In this document: positions 43,374-51,679 of the stretch, in pieces | How the letters are laid out: the number at the start of each line of letters is the position of its first letter | Position numbering within the stretch: the stretch's first letter is position 1 | Assembly: GCF_009857915.1 (NCBI RefSeq) | Contig: NZ_WWCM01000008.1 | Span: 1-64,000 of the forward strand | DNA length: 64,000 nucleotides | Reading direction: 5' to 3' | Origin: Duganella qianjiadongensis | Lineage (GTDB): Bacteria > Pseudomonadota > Gammaproteobacteria > Burkholderiales > Burkholderiaceae_D | The notes under the pieces: model-generated | Databases searched by the model: none | What the model saw: only the letters and a program-made list of their open reading frames with translations | What the model was told of the DNA's origin: nothing | Made by a program: the position numbers and the translations under genes

Positions 43374-44075
43374 GTGCGCTGCCTAGTCATAGAAGACGAG
43401 ATCGACACCTCGAATTACATCTGCAAGGGCTTGCGCGATGCAGGTCACAGCGCCAGCGCCTGCGCCAGCGGCGCCGAAGCCAAGGCGCTGGCGCTGGGCA
43501 GCGAGTGGGATATCGTCATCCTCGACCGCATGCTGCCCGGTGTGCGCGATGGTCTCGCCATCGTTGAACAGATGCGCGCGCAGGGCAAAACCACGCCCGT
43601 CATCATCGTCAGTGCGCTCAATTCCATCGAGGCGCGGGTGGGCGGCCTGCGCGGCGGCGCCGACGACTATCTGTCCAAACCGTTTGCCTTTTCCGAACTG
43701 CTGGCACGGGTGGAGGCGCTGCAGCGGCGCAGCGCTCCCGGCGCCGACAGCGCCCAGCTGCAGGTGGCCGACCTCAAGCTCGATCTGCGCACTCTGCGCG
43801 TCACCCGCGGCAACAAGGTAATTGCTCTGCAGCCGCGCGAATACCGCCTGCTGGAATACCTGATGCGTAACGTGGGGCAGGTGGTCACCCGCACCATGCT
43901 GCTGGAATCCGTGTGGGACTACCACTTCGATCCGCAGACCAATGTGATCGATGTGCAGATCAGCCGTCTGCGCGCCAAGGTCGATAAGGATTTCCCCGTG
44001 ATGCTGATCCACACCCTGCGCGGGGTGGGCTACCGCATGGGCGACGGGCCGGAAACGGGTAGCGCACTTGAGTAG
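43374..44075 (+). CDS. OmpR/PhoB-type response regulator
   Basis: This is a 233-residue DNA-binding regulator starting at a GTG with the ribosome site CGGAGAGCC. The receiver domain shows the acidic pair in VIEDEID, phosphoacceptor Asp in VILDRMLPG, IIVSALNS, and DDYLSKPF. The winged-helix effector domain begins near LQVADLKLDLRTL and shows LQPREYRLLEYLMRNVGQVVTR, then FDPQTNVIDVQISRLRAKVD and LIHTLRGVGYRM. It overlaps the histidine kinase gene by 8 bp and is followed by a MacA/MacB-type efflux set, its likely target. It resembles the QseB/TctD/CopR subgroup; the inducing signal is unknown. Confidence 0.94.
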   Translation: MRCLVIEDEIDTSNYICKGLRDAGHSASACASGAEAKALALGSEWDIVILDRMLPGVRDGLAIVEQMRAQGKTTPVIIVSALNSIEARVGGLRGGADDYLSKPFAFSELLARVEALQRRSAPGADSAQLQVADLKLDLRTLRVTRGNKVIALQPREYRLLEYLMRNVGQVVTRTMLLESVWDYHFDPQTNVIDVQISRLRAKVDKDFPVMLIHTLRGVGYRMGDGPETGSALE

Positions 44076-45456
44076 GCTGCGCACCTCGATCGCCATCAAG
44101 CTGGTGCTGGGCTACGGCCTGCTGGGCACCGCGTCGATTGCGCTGGTGTCGGCCGTGTTCTATCGCGGCACGGTGGGCGTGCTGGAGCGCGAGAACGATA
44201 GCCGTCTGATCGCCCAGGCCGACCGGGTGATGGCGCGCGCTATCGGCCGGCCGCACAAGGTGCTGCTGGCCGAAGTACGGCGCCAGCTCGATGACGGCAT
44301 CGACAGCGACCGCGAGATTTTCGAACTGGTGGCACTGGACGGCCATGGCGAGGTGGGTAATCTCAGCAGCTGGCCCGTGCTGTCGCCCGAACGCGAAGAC
44401 GACAGCCAGCAGCTGGTGACCTCGGTGGTGCTGCGCGCGGGCCTGCCTACCCGCGCCCGGCTGGTAATGCGGCCGCTCAAACAGGGCGGCATGCTGATCG
44501 TGGGACGCGATCTGGCCGAGCAGGAAGCCGTGCGCACGGTGATCTGGCATGCGGTGCTGGCCGGTGCCGCCGTGTCGCTGTTGCTGACGGTGGGCGGCGC
44601 GCTGCTGTTCCGCGGCATGACGGAACGGCGGCTGGGCGCGATCCGCCGCACGGCGGCGCAGATCGAGGCGGGCGATCTGAGCTCGCGCATACCGGTGGCA
44701 GGCGACGATGAATTCGCCCTGCTGGGCAGCGATATCAACCGCATGCTGGACCGCATCGAACGGCTGATGGATGGCATCCGCCACGTATCCAACGCCATCG
44801 CGCATGACCTGCGCACGCCGCTGGGGCGGATCCGCAGCAAGCTCGATGAAGCACTGCGGCTGGAACCCAGCGTGCCGCGCCTGACCGGGGCAGCGCACGA
44901 TGCGATCGACCATATCGATGACCTGATCCGCCTGTTCGAGCGCCTGCTGCAGATCGCCGAGGCGGAATCGGGCGTGCGTACCCGGCTGTTCGAGCCACTG
45001 GCGCTGGCGCAGATAGCGCGCGATATGGGCGAGATGTACGAAGCCAGTGCCGAGGACCGCGGCGTGACGCTGACGCTGGAACTGGACGACGCCGTGCAGG
45101 TCGACGGCGACCGCAATCTGCTGGCCAGCGCCGTGGCCAGCCTGCTCGATAACGCCATCAAGTATGCCGGTGCCGGTGCGCAGGTCAGGCTGGGCGTGCA
45201 GCAGTATCAGGGCCGCGCCGCGATTGTGGTGGCCGATACGGGGCCGGGCATACCCGCCTCGGAGCTGGGCAAGGTAACCCAGCGCTTCTACCGCGTGGAC
45301 GCCAGCCGCCATTTGCCCGGCAATGGTCTGGGGCTGGCCATCGTTTCGGCCACGGCACTGTCGCATGGCGGCGAGCTTCAGCTGGAAGATGGTGCACCGG
45401 GGCTGGTGGCGCGCATACTGCTGCCGCTGTCCACGGTGGCGCTGGCGGCGCGCTAA
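44068..45456 (+). CDS. Membrane sensor histidine kinase
   Basis: This is a 462-residue HK starting at a TTG that overlaps the response regulator stop. Two transmembrane helices (about 11-31 and 165-190, the latter LAGAAVSLLLTVGGALLF) enclose a periplasmic sensor of about 130 residues without a recognised fold. A HAMP linker (RRTAAQIEAGDLSSRIPVAG), the phosphorylated His in NAIAHDLRTPLGR, and the HATPase with N box LLDNAIKYAG, G1 VVADTGPGIP and G2 GNGLGLAIV are all intact. It should phosphorylate the upstream regulator; the pair sits 124 bp before the efflux genes. Confidence 0.93.
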   Translation: MSRLRTSIAIKLVLGYGLLGTASIALVSAVFYRGTVGVLERENDSRLIAQADRVMARAIGRPHKVLLAEVRRQLDDGIDSDREIFELVALDGHGEVGNLSSWPVLSPEREDDSQQLVTSVVLRAGLPTRARLVMRPLKQGGMLIVGRDLAEQEAVRTVIWHAVLAGAAVSLLLTVGGALLFRGMTERRLGAIRRTAAQIEAGDLSSRIPVAGDDEFALLGSDINRMLDRIERLMDGIRHVSNAIAHDLRTPLGRIRSKLDEALRLEPSVPRLTGAAHDAIDHIDDLIRLFERLLQIAEAESGVRTRLFEPLALAQIARDMGEMYEASAEDRGVTLTLELDDAVQVDGDRNLLASAVASLLDNAIKYAGAGAQVRLGVQQYQGRAAIVVADTGPGIPASELGKVTQRFYRVDASRHLPGNGLGLAIVSATALSHGGELQLEDGAPGLVARILLPLSTVALAAR

Positions 45457-45580
45457 AGCCCGGCGCCGTGCGCAGGCCGGATGCCCCTCATCCGGCCGGA
45501 TTGCATTTATGGCAAAATTCATGAATACTCTGCGTGTTGATCCGCATATCGACGGATCTCGCTCAGGGATAAATGCAACG

Positions 45581-46828
45581 ATGGCTTTTCTGACCAAGAA
45601 AAAGATCGTGCTGGCCGCTGGCCTGCTGATCGTGGCCGGCGCAACGTCGGTCTGGTATGCCCGCTCCAAACCCGCTGCCGTCGAGGCGCCGCGCTTCCGT
45701 ACCGCCCCGGTCGACCGCGGCACCATCACCCAGACCGTAACGGCCACCGGTACCATCAATCCGGTAGCGCTGATTAATATCGGTTCGCAGGTGTCCGGCA
45801 CGGTGAGCGAACTGAAAGCGGATTTCAACGACCATGTAAAAAAAGGTCAGGTGCTGCTGAAGCTGGACCCGACCATCTTTAACGCCGTGATCGCCCAGAG
45901 CGACGCCCAGCTGGCATCGGCGCGGGCCAATCTGGTGCTGGCGCAGGCGACCTTCCAGCGCAACCAGACACTGGTGGCGCAGAGCTTCATGTCCTCGCTG
46001 ACGCTGGACCAGTCGCGCCGCGAGGTGGATGTGGCCAAGGCCAATGTGCAGCTGGCGCAGGCCCAGCTGGCAAGGGCGCAGGCCGATCTGAATAACTCGG
46101 TGATCCGTTCGCCCATCGACGGCGTGATCATCAAGCGCACGGTGGATCTGGGCCAGACCGTGGCCGCCTCGTTCACCACCCCGACGCTGTTCCAGATCGC
46201 GCGCGACCTGACCAAGATGCAGATCGATACCAGCGTCTCCGAGGCCGACGTGGGGGCGCTGAAAGAAGGCCAGCTGGCCCGCTTCGTGGTAGACGCCTAT
46301 CCGGACAAGGAGTTCGAAGCGCGCATGCGCCAGTTCCGTCTGGCCGCCAACGTGGTGCAGAACGTGGTGACCTATAACGTGGTGCTGGACGTGGACAACA
46401 ATGAAGAGCTACTCAAGCCCGGCATGACGGCACAGGTGCGGCTGCTGGTAGGCAACCGCGAGCAGGTGCTGCGCATACCCACGGCGGCGCTGCGCTTCCG
46501 CCTGAGCGACGAGGAAATCGACAAGCAGAAGCAGAAATCCAAGGCACAGGCCAGTGCTTCGGCCAGTGCCAGCGCTGCAGCCAGCGCCGTTGCGAGTACG
46601 GCCGCCAGTCCGGTGCCCCCGCCGGAAGATGATGCAGCCTTCCGCAGCAAGAGCGAACTGTCGCGCACCTTCAAAATTTACACGCTGGACGACAAGAACC
46701 AGCCGGTGGCGAAAGATATCCGCATCGGTCTATCCAACTTCCGCTACACCGAGGTGGTGGGCGGAGAGCTCAAGCAGGGCGACAAGGTAGTGACCCGCGC
46801 CATCAACGAGAAATCGGGTGAGCTGTGA
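45581..46828 (+). CDS. macA: MacA-like periplasmic adaptor subunit of ABC efflux system
   Basis: The start at 45581 (MAFLTKKKIVLAAGLLIVAG) is preceded by CAGGGAT; the open frame reaching upstream is accidental. It gives 415 residues: a membrane anchor near the N-terminus, a lipoyl/hairpin adaptor with VTATGTINPVALINIGSQVSG, a long helical hairpin rich in Ala/Gln (AQSDAQLASARANLVLAQA and on), NSVIRSPIDGVIIKRTVDLG, and a beta-barrel domain. Near residues 320-350 there is an Ala/Ser run (AQASASASASAAASAVAS) not usual in MacA. The gene overlaps the ATPase gene by 4 bp. MacA links the MacB-type transporter to an outer-membrane TolC channel; no tolC is nearby. The substrate (macrolide, lipid, peptide) is unknown. 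Confidence 0.9.
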   Translation: MAFLTKKKIVLAAGLLIVAGATSVWYARSKPAAVEAPRFRTAPVDRGTITQTVTATGTINPVALINIGSQVSGTVSELKADFNDHVKKGQVLLKLDPTIFNAVIAQSDAQLASARANLVLAQATFQRNQTLVAQSFMSSLTLDQSRREVDVAKANVQLAQAQLARAQADLNNSVIRSPIDGVIIKRTVDLGQTVAASFTTPTLFQIARDLTKMQIDTSVSEADVGALKEGQLARFVVDAYPDKEFEARMRQFRLAANVVQNVVTYNVVLDVDNNEELLKPGMTAQVRLLVGNREQVLRIPTAALRFRLSDEEIDKQKQKSKAQASASASASAAASAVASTAASPVPPPEDDAAFRSKSELSRTFKIYTLDDKNQPVAKDIRIGLSNFRYTEVVGGELKQGDKVVTRAINEKSGEL

Positions 46829-47565
46829 CAGCGCCGCTGCTGATCGACATCCGTCAGGTCACCAAGAGCTACCACTCCGGCAACGTCGAAACGCAGGTGC
46901 TGTTCGGCGTTGATCTGGCCGTGCCACGGGGCGATTTCGTCGCCGTCATGGGGCAGTCCGGCTCCGGCAAATCGACGCTGATGAATATCTTCGGCTGTCT
47001 CGATCAGGCCAGCGGCGGCAGTTATTTTCTGGATGGCGTGGATACGCTCACCCTGTCGCGGGCAGAACTGGCCACCATCCGCAACCGCACCATCGGCTTT
47101 GTGTTCCAGAGCTTTAACCTGATCAAGCGCATGAGCGTGGCCGAGAACGTGGCGCTGCCGCTGATCTATGCGGGCGTGTCGCGTTCCAGGGCCCATGCCA
47201 AGGCGCTGCTGGAACTGGAACGGGTGGGACTGAAGGAATACGCCAAACGCACGCCCAACCAGCTGTCCGGCGGCCAGCAGCAGCGCGTGGCGATTGCCCG
47301 TGCGCTGGTGGGTGATCCGCCGCTGATACTGGCCGACGAACCCACCGGCAACCTCGATACCCAGACCAGCATCGACATCATGCGCTCGTTCCAGCAGCTC
47401 AACGAGCAGCGCGGCATCACCATCCTGCTGGTGACGCACGAACCCGATATTGCCGCCTATGCCAAGCGCCTGATGCGGCTCAAGGATGGCCGCGTGCTGT
47501 ACGACGGACCGGCTGCGGAAGGCCTGCGCCAGCTGGCGGCCAGCCACGAAGCTATCACGGTATAA
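46825..47565 (+). CDS. ABC transporter ATP-binding protein, MacB/LolD type
   Basis: This 246-residue nucleotide-binding subunit starts at a GTG overlapping the macA-like stop. Walker A is [15 protein letters not shown], the signature motif is [15 protein letters not shown], Walker [15 protein letters not shown], and the switch His lies in [13 protein letters not shown]. It belongs to the MacB/LolD/FtsE group. In contrast to E. coli MacB, the ATPase and permease are separate genes here (the permease follows after 5 bp), which is common in proteobacterial relatives. Confidence 0.93.
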   Translation: MTAPLLIDIRQVTKSYHSGNVETQVLFGVDLAVPRGDFVAVMGQSGSGKSTLMNIFGCLDQASGGSYFLDGVDTLTLSRAELATIRNRTIGFVFQSFNLIKRMSVAENVALPLIYAGVSRSRAHAKALLELERVGLKEYAKRTPNQLSGGQQQRVAIARALVGDPPLILADEPTGNLDTQTSIDIMRSFQQLNEQRGITILLVTHEPDIAAYAKRLMRLKDGRVLYDGPAAEGLRQLAASHEAITV

Positions 47566-47570
47566 ATCAT

Positions 47571-48794
47571 ATGAATCCTTTACAGATTGTGGTGGAAGCG
47601 TTCCGCTCCATGATGGCCAACCGCTTGCGTACGCTGCTGACCATGCTGGGCATTATCATCGGGATTACCTCGGTGGTGCTGCTGCTGGCCGTGGGCGACA
47701 GCATGAAGCGCTTCATCGCCAAGGAGCTGGAGCAGCTGGGCACCAATATGCTGTTCGTTTCTCCCGGCGGCGACCGCGCCCAGCAGCAGCGCATGCGCAC
47801 CGGCGCGGCACCGGCGCTGACCATGGCCGATGCGGCTGCGCTGAACGAACTGCCGTCGCTGGCTGGCGCCGCCCCCGTGCTGCAGGGCGGCTTCAATCTC
47901 GCGGTGGGCAACGAGAACGCTTCCAAGACGGTGCATGGCGTGTCCACTGCCATGTTCAAGATCCGCGGCTGGAAAATCGATCAGGGCAATGTATTCAGCG
48001 ATGCCGACGTGCGTGCCGCCGCGCGCATGGTGGTGATAGGCCATAAGATCGCCGACCAGTTCTTCTACAAGACCGACCCGCTGGGCAAATACATCCGCAT
48101 CGAGAACGTCTCGTTCCAGGTGGTGGGCGTGCTGTATGGCGAAGGCAAGCAGGTCGATGGCGGCGATCTGGCCGATTACGTGCTGGTGCCGATTACGGCA
48201 GCGGCAGCGAATCTGGTGCGCCTGCCTTTCCCCGGCAATGTGCACTACGTGGTGGCACAGGGTAAATCGGGCGGCAACCTGCAGGACGCGATACAGGATA
48301 TCAATGAAACCCTGCGCGACCGCCACCACATCAAGTACGAGCAGCCGGACGACTTCCGCATCGATAACCTGGCTTCGTTCGCCGAAACGGCGCAGAAGAT
48401 CAGCGCCGGACTGGCTGCCTTGCTGGGTCTGATTGGTGCCATTTCGCTGATCGTAGGCGGCATCGGCATCATGAACATCATGCTGGTGTCGGTGACGGAG
48501 CGGACGCGCGAAATCGGCATCCGCATGGCGATAGGTGCCAAGCCGCGCGATGTGCTGTGGCAGTTTCTGACGGAAGCGGTGGTGATCTGTCTGGTGGGCG
48601 GCCTGTTCGGCATCGTGCTGGCCAGCGGCGCAGCGGCGGCGATTACGGCAACCGGCAAGTTCGATGTGTTCATCACGCTGCAGGCCGTGGTGGTGGCCTG
48701 CGGCTTTTCCAGTCTGGTGGGAGTGTTCTTCGGTTTCTATCCGGCGCGGCGTGCATCGCGTCTGCTACCGGTGGATTGCCTGCGCTACGAATAG
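47571..48794 (+). CDS. ABC transporter permease, MacB type
   Basis: This 407-residue permease has the MacB topology: a first transmembrane helix near residues 20-44 (LLTMLGIIIGITSVVLLLAVGDSM), a large periplasmic domain (about 45-270), and three C-terminal helices with LLGLIGAISLIVGGIGIMNIMLVSVTERTREIGIRMAIGA (positions about 282-321), the FtsX-like signature. It completes the efflux set macA-ATPase-permease. Mechanotransmission from ATPase to MacA is the family mechanism. It is the last gene of the two-component/efflux row and a hairpin at 48799 closes it. Confidence 0.92.
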   Translation: MNPLQIVVEAFRSMMANRLRTLLTMLGIIIGITSVVLLLAVGDSMKRFIAKELEQLGTNMLFVSPGGDRAQQQRMRTGAAPALTMADAAALNELPSLAGAAPVLQGGFNLAVGNENASKTVHGVSTAMFKIRGWKIDQGNVFSDADVRAAARMVVIGHKIADQFFYKTDPLGKYIRIENVSFQVVGVLYGEGKQVDGGDLADYVLVPITAAAANLVRLPFPGNVHYVVAQGKSGGNLQDAIQDINETLRDRHHIKYEQPDDFRIDNLASFAETAQKISAGLAALLGLIGAISLIVGGIGIMNIMLVSVTERTREIGIRMAIGAKPRDVLWQFLTEAVVICLVGGLFGIVLASGAAAAITATGKFDVFITLQAVVVACGFSSLVGVFFGFYPARRASRLLPVDCLRYE

Positions 48795-48798
48795 GGTA

Positions 48799-48823
48799 GC
48801 GGGCCGCTGCGGCGGCCCCGCTC
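48799..48823. terminator. Hairpin between convergent permease and unknown gene
   Basis: AGCGGGCCGC and GCGGCCCCGCT pair with one bulged base around TGCG. It lies exactly between the convergent stops at 48794 and 48824, so it probably ends both messages. There is no T-run. Confidence 0.55.
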
Positions 48824-49264
48824 TCAGAAATCGAACTTGTTGCTGCGGCCTTCTTGCGGCTTGCTGGCGGCCTGCGCTTGCGCCTGCTGATCGCGCAGCG
48901 CCTGTTCGCGCCGCTGCAGCGCTTCCAGTTTGCGCTGGGCCTGGCGGGCATTGAAATCGACCACGCGCTGCTGGGCGGCGCGGCCTACCTTGCTGTTATG
49001 CAGGATGGTGATTTTCTGCTGCATGGCGGCCGCCCAGAGCACAAACACCAGCACCAGTGCCAGCAGGTAGACGGTCTGCCACAGGGCGTAATTCTGCTGG
49101 ATGAAGGGGAAAATCGGGCGGGCATCTTCCAGCCAGCCCTGACCTAGCGTAGCGAATAATCCTGCCAGCGCGCCCCATGCCGCTGTCTTGGCGATCAGCC
49201 AGCGGCTGGCTGTTACCCGCTCATCCCAGTAGGTTAAGGAATCAGAAGTCGTATCGCGCGGCAT
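48824..49264 (-). CDS. Small membrane protein with C-terminal coiled coil, unknown function
   Basis: This 146-residue protein of unknown function has two predicted transmembrane helices (about residues 24-43 with IAKTAAWGALAGLFATLG, and 60-81 with LWQTVYLLALVLVFVLWAAA). A basic, charged alpha-helical tail follows (HNSKVGRAAQQRVVDFNARQ, then QRKLEALQRREQALRDQQAQ), which should form a cytoplasmic coiled coil. It has no catalytic motif. It is a monocistronic gene between the efflux operon and the YeeE/YedE genes. The coding potential is supported by length, codon pattern and hydrophobic segments; a homologue name is not known to me. Confidence 0.7.
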   Translation of the reverse strand: MPRDTTSDSLTYWDERVTASRWLIAKTAAWGALAGLFATLGQGWLEDARPIFPFIQQNYALWQTVYLLALVLVFVLWAAAMQQKITILHNSKVGRAAQQRVVDFNARQAQRKLEALQRREQALRDQQAQAQAASKPQEGRSNKFDF

Positions 49265-49379
49265 GGCTGTAAATCAAAGTTGTGTAAAACAAAAAGGTAG
49301 TACGAATTATGACATATTTTCCTCATGGGAAACTATTCTTCCACTAGATTTCAGTACAAAAGTCTGTCGCCGACACGCT

Positions 49380-49808
49380 TTAGCTGCGGCTTGTTTGCCG
49401 CCGCCGTTCGGCCAGTTCGAATACCGCCATGCCGGCGATCATGGCGGCCACAAAGCCGGCGGCTTTCGGGTAACCGGCGCCCAAGGCTACCAGTGCCGGA
49501 CCGGGGCAGAAGCCGGCCATGCCCCAGCCTATGCCGAAGGCAGCGCTGCCCAGCACCAGACGGGCGGTGATGGCGTTACTGGCGGGCAGTTGCATGGGCA
49601 GCCCCAGCAAGGACAGCGGGCGGCGCCGCGCCAGCAGGAAAGTAAAGCCGCCGATGCCGATGGCGCCAGCCATCACCATGGCCAGCGACGGATCCCAGTT
49701 GCCGGCCAGATCGAGGAAACCCTGCACTTTGACGGGATTGGCCATGCCGGAGATGATCAGGCCGAGGCCGAACAGCAGGCCGGCCAGCAAGGAAGTGAGT
49801 ACCAGCAT
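49380..49808 (-). CDS. YeeE/YedE family half-transporter (DUF6691-type), second subunit
   Basis: This is a 142-residue membrane protein. The start at 49808 is chosen because it lies 1 bp from the stop of the upstream partner. Family motifs are FGLGLIISGMANPVKVQGFLDL and GWGMAGFCPGPALVALGAG with the conserved Cys in GFCPGPA. Such two-gene YeeE/YedE-like transporters take up thiosulfate or reduced sulfur compounds or export sulfite-type species; the family role is only partly known. It pairs with the gene at 49810 and is regulated with it by the ArsR-type gene at 50248. The neighbourhood suggests a sulfide/persulfide response. Confidence 0.9.
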   Translation of the reverse strand: MLVLTSLLAGLLFGLGLIISGMANPVKVQGFLDLAGNWDPSLAMVMAGAIGIGGFTFLLARRRPLSLLGLPMQLPASNAITARLVLGSAAFGIGWGMAGFCPGPALVALGAGYPKAAGFVAAMIAGMAVFELAERRRQTSRS

Positions 49809-49809
49809 G

Positions 49810-50244
49810 TCAGGCTCCCAGCAGATGACGTTGGAGGTAGACGGTGATAAACCCGGCTGCCATGAAAGTGAGGGTGGCGACGATGGAACGCACGGCGCCA
49901 CGCGACATGCCGCATACGCCGTGGCCGCTGGTGCAGCCACCGGCGTAGCGTGTGCCGAGGCCGACGATGAAGCCGGCCAGCAGCACCACGCCCCAGCTGG
50001 CATGGATTTCTGGCGCCGTGACATAGCCGATCAGGCCTGCTACCAGCGGCGAAGCTATCAGTCCCGCCAGAAAGGCCAGACGCCAGTGGCGGTCATTACG
50101 TGGCCAGCTGAGCAAGCCGCCCAGTATGCCGCTGATGCCGGCGATGCGGCCGTTAAACAGTATCAGCACGCTGGCGGCAATGCCGATGATCAGGCCGCCG
50201 GCAAGCGACAGGCCGGGGGTAAAGTGGGTGAGGTCGATCGCCAT
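49810..50244 (-). CDS. YeeE/YedE family half-transporter, first subunit
   Basis: This 144-residue membrane protein has the family blocks [16 protein letters not shown] and [26 protein letters not shown], which holds the conserved Cys-x5-Cys ([11 protein letters not shown]) thought to handle sulfur species. Four or five hydrophobic helices are seen. It is placed 3 bp after the ArsR/BigR-type regulator gene and 1 bp before the second half-transporter, making a three-gene operon. In Xylella and other bacteria, BigR controls such a transporter pair together with a persulfide dioxygenase (Blh); no dioxygenase gene is present here. Confidence 0.9.
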   Translation of the reverse strand: MAIDLTHFTPGLSLAGGLIIGIAASVLILFNGRIAGISGILGGLLSWPRNDRHWRLAFLAGLIASPLVAGLIGYVTAPEIHASWGVVLLAGFIVGLGTRYAGGCTSGHGVCGMSRGAVRSIVATLTFMAAGFITVYLQRHLLGA

Positions 50245-50247
50245 GGT

Positions 50248-50574
50248 TTATCCCTTTGCAGGTTGGGGGCAATATTGCTGATACAACACTTGCATCACGG
50301 CCAGTGCCTGCGTACTGGCCACCGAATAATAGATGTTCTTGCCGTCGCGCCGCGTGTGGACCAGCTCGTTGCTACGCAACACGCCCAGCTGTTGTGACAG
50401 AGTAGGCTGGTGGATCGATAGCAGGGTTTCCAGCTCGCCCACGGAATGCTCGCCCTGCGACAGCTGGCACATCAGCAGCAGGCGATCGGGATTGGACAGC
50501 ACACGCAGCAGGCCGCAGGCCTGTTGGGCGGCGGCATGCATGGCGTCTAGCGGCAGGGTAACAGTATCGGGCAC
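50248..50574 (-). CDS. bigR: ArsR-family persulfide/sulfide sensor (BigR/SqrR/YgaV type)
   Basis: This 108-residue winged-helix regulator has the helix-turn-helix in LLSIHQPTLSQQLGVLRSNEL. It has Cys20, Cys36 (LLLMCQLSQGE) and Cys102 (QYCPQPAKG). The Cys36-Cys102 spacing of 66 residues equals that of BigR Cys42-Cys108, the pair that forms a disulfide or tetrasulfide link when persulfides are sensed. It starts a minus-strand operon with the two YeeE/YedE genes (3-bp spacing). Divergent cytochrome b561 begins 110 bp away. The intergenic region has AT-rich inverted repeats and tandem 15-bp direct repeats. Under sulfide stress it should release the operon. Confidence 0.85.
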   Translation of the reverse strand: MPDTVTLPLDAMHAAAQQACGLLRVLSNPDRLLLMCQLSQGEHSVGELETLLSIHQPTLSQQLGVLRSNELVHTRRDGKNIYYSVASTQALAVMQVLYQQYCPQPAKG

Positions 50575-50615
50575 GGGCTATCCTTCATTTTGTGGTTTTA
50601 TATTATATTGAAAAA

Positions 50616-50665
50616 TATAGTGTTTGTGCGATAAAATTCAAGTGCACTATATTCAAGTGCACTAC
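50616..50665. promoter_or_regulatory. AT-rich divergent regulatory region with tandem 15-bp repeats
   Basis: ATTCAAGTGCACTAT (50636-50650) is followed directly by ATTCAAGTGCACTAC (50651-50665), identical in 14 bases. TATAGTG (50616-50622) is the inverted copy of CACTATA (50645-50651). The region lies between the BigR-type gene and cytochrome b561 and is a plausible regulator binding cluster. Confidence 0.6.
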
Positions 50666-50684
50666 TTCGACTCAAGAGGATGGT

Positions 50685-51248
50685 ATGAACCTTTTTCGCC
50701 CACAGGCTGTACCCACGGTAGGCTGGCGTTACGACCGCATCGCTCTGGCGCTGCACTGGATCAGTGCCCTGTTGCTGGTATTTATGACCGGTCTGGGCTG
50801 GTACATGATGGAGATCGAGCACACGCCCGCTGCCAAGCCGTATTTCGTCCTGCATAAATCGCTGGGGCTGGTCGTGCTGGCGCTGGTGCTGGTGCGGCTG
50901 GCGTGGCGGCGCAGCCATCCTGTGCCGCAGCTGCCGTCGCAAATGCCGGCATGGCAGCTGCGTGCCGCGCAAATGGTGCAGGTAGGGCTGTATCTGTGCA
51001 TGTTCGTTTTGCCGCTGGCGGGCATAGCAGGTGCTGCCTACAGCAAATCGGGACTGGTGTTTTTCGGCTATAGCCTGCCGCGGCTGGCGGTGGCCAACCA
51101 TGACACGGCCGAGGCCTATTTCGACATCCACGGCACTCTGGTCTGGCTGCTGATAGCGCTGGTGTGCGTGCACGTGGCTGGCGCGCTCAAGCACCGTCTG
51201 GTCGATAAGGATGGCGTGTTCGAGCGCATGGTGCCGGGACGCGATTAG
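50685..51248 (+). CDS. Cytochrome b561 (di-heme membrane protein)
   Basis: This 187-residue four-helix membrane cytochrome starts at the ATG at 50685 with AGAGGA as ribosome site. Heme ligands are probably His24 in ALALHWISALLL, the His in FVLHKSLGLVVLALVLVRLAWR, the His in FDIHGTLVWLLIALVCVHVAGALKHRLVD and a further His nearby. Such proteins shuttle electrons between quinol and periplasmic acceptors, and the CybB/YodB type has been tied to superoxide oxidation. It is divergent from the BigR-type operon with a shared regulatory region carrying tandem repeats. A strong bidirectional terminator (51266) follows. A role in oxidising sulfide-derived electrons is possible but only inferred. Confidence 0.88.
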   Translation: MNLFRPQAVPTVGWRYDRIALALHWISALLLVFMTGLGWYMMEIEHTPAAKPYFVLHKSLGLVVLALVLVRLAWRRSHPVPQLPSQMPAWQLRAAQMVQVGLYLCMFVLPLAGIAGAAYSKSGLVFFGYSLPRLAVANHDTAEAYFDIHGTLVWLLIALVCVHVAGALKHRLVDKDGVFERMVPGRD

Positions 51249-51265
51249 GCGAAACAAGCGCAAAG

Positions 51266-51296
51266 AAAAAAGCACTGACAAGTCAGTGCTTTTTTT
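51266..51296. terminator. Bidirectional intrinsic terminator between cytochrome b561 and tRNA-Leu
   Basis: AAAAAAGCACTGAC (51266-51279) and GTCAGTGCTTTTTT (51282-51295) form a perfect stem with A and T tails. It closes the plus-strand b561 gene and the minus-strand tRNA gene. Confidence 0.92.
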
Positions 51297-51303
51297 GTAT
51301 CTC

Positions 51304-51388
51304 TGGTGCCCGAGGCCGGACTTGAACCGGCACGCCTTGCGGCGGCGGATTTTGAGTCCGCTACGTCTACCAATTCCATCACTCGGGC
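51304..51388 (-). tRNA. tRNA-Leu (anticodon CAA)
   Basis: On the minus strand an 85-base cloverleaf reads GCCCGAG in the acceptor stem, paired with CTCGGGC and an encoded ACCA end. A D arm includes TGGTAGAC, the anticodon stem is GCGGA/TCCGC around CTCAAAA (anticodon CAA, codon UUG), a long variable arm (CGCCGCAAGGCG) is typical of tRNA-Leu, and the T arm has GGTTCAAGTCC. No identity elements are broken. It is not interrupted by an integrase element. Confidence 0.97.
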
Positions 51389-51679
51389 AACGCGACCGCC
51401 ATTATCACTGATTTGCCCCGTTGCTGCAAGTTCAGGGCGCTAAGCCCGCTGCGCCGGCCATAGCTTTCCTGATCCGGCCGGACATCATGCAGCCGGGCGC
51501 AGGGATTGCACGGTTTATCGCGCCAGAATGCCGTTGGTGCCAGCCTATCTGCGGCTCGTCGCATAGGCCGGATGCGGGCAGTTTTTCTTGCTATTGTGCT
51601 TACGTCAACCGCTGAAAACCAAGAGCAGCGGTGACTCCAGCAAGTGAAAAACTTCCCCCAATTGCCTACGGAGCACACC

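Noticed and set aside
43960..45828. 622-codon minus-strand open frame
   Set aside because: Antisense to the histidine kinase and macA genes; composition is that of a shadow frame and no motif is seen.
50636..50665. Possible start of a CRISPR-like or iteron array
   Set aside because: Only two adjacent copies without spacers, and located in a promoter region; better explained as regulatory repeats.
51304..51388. tRNA-Leu as an integration site for a mobile element
   Set aside because: No integrase, attachment repeat or composition change is found around it; the flanking genes look like core genes.
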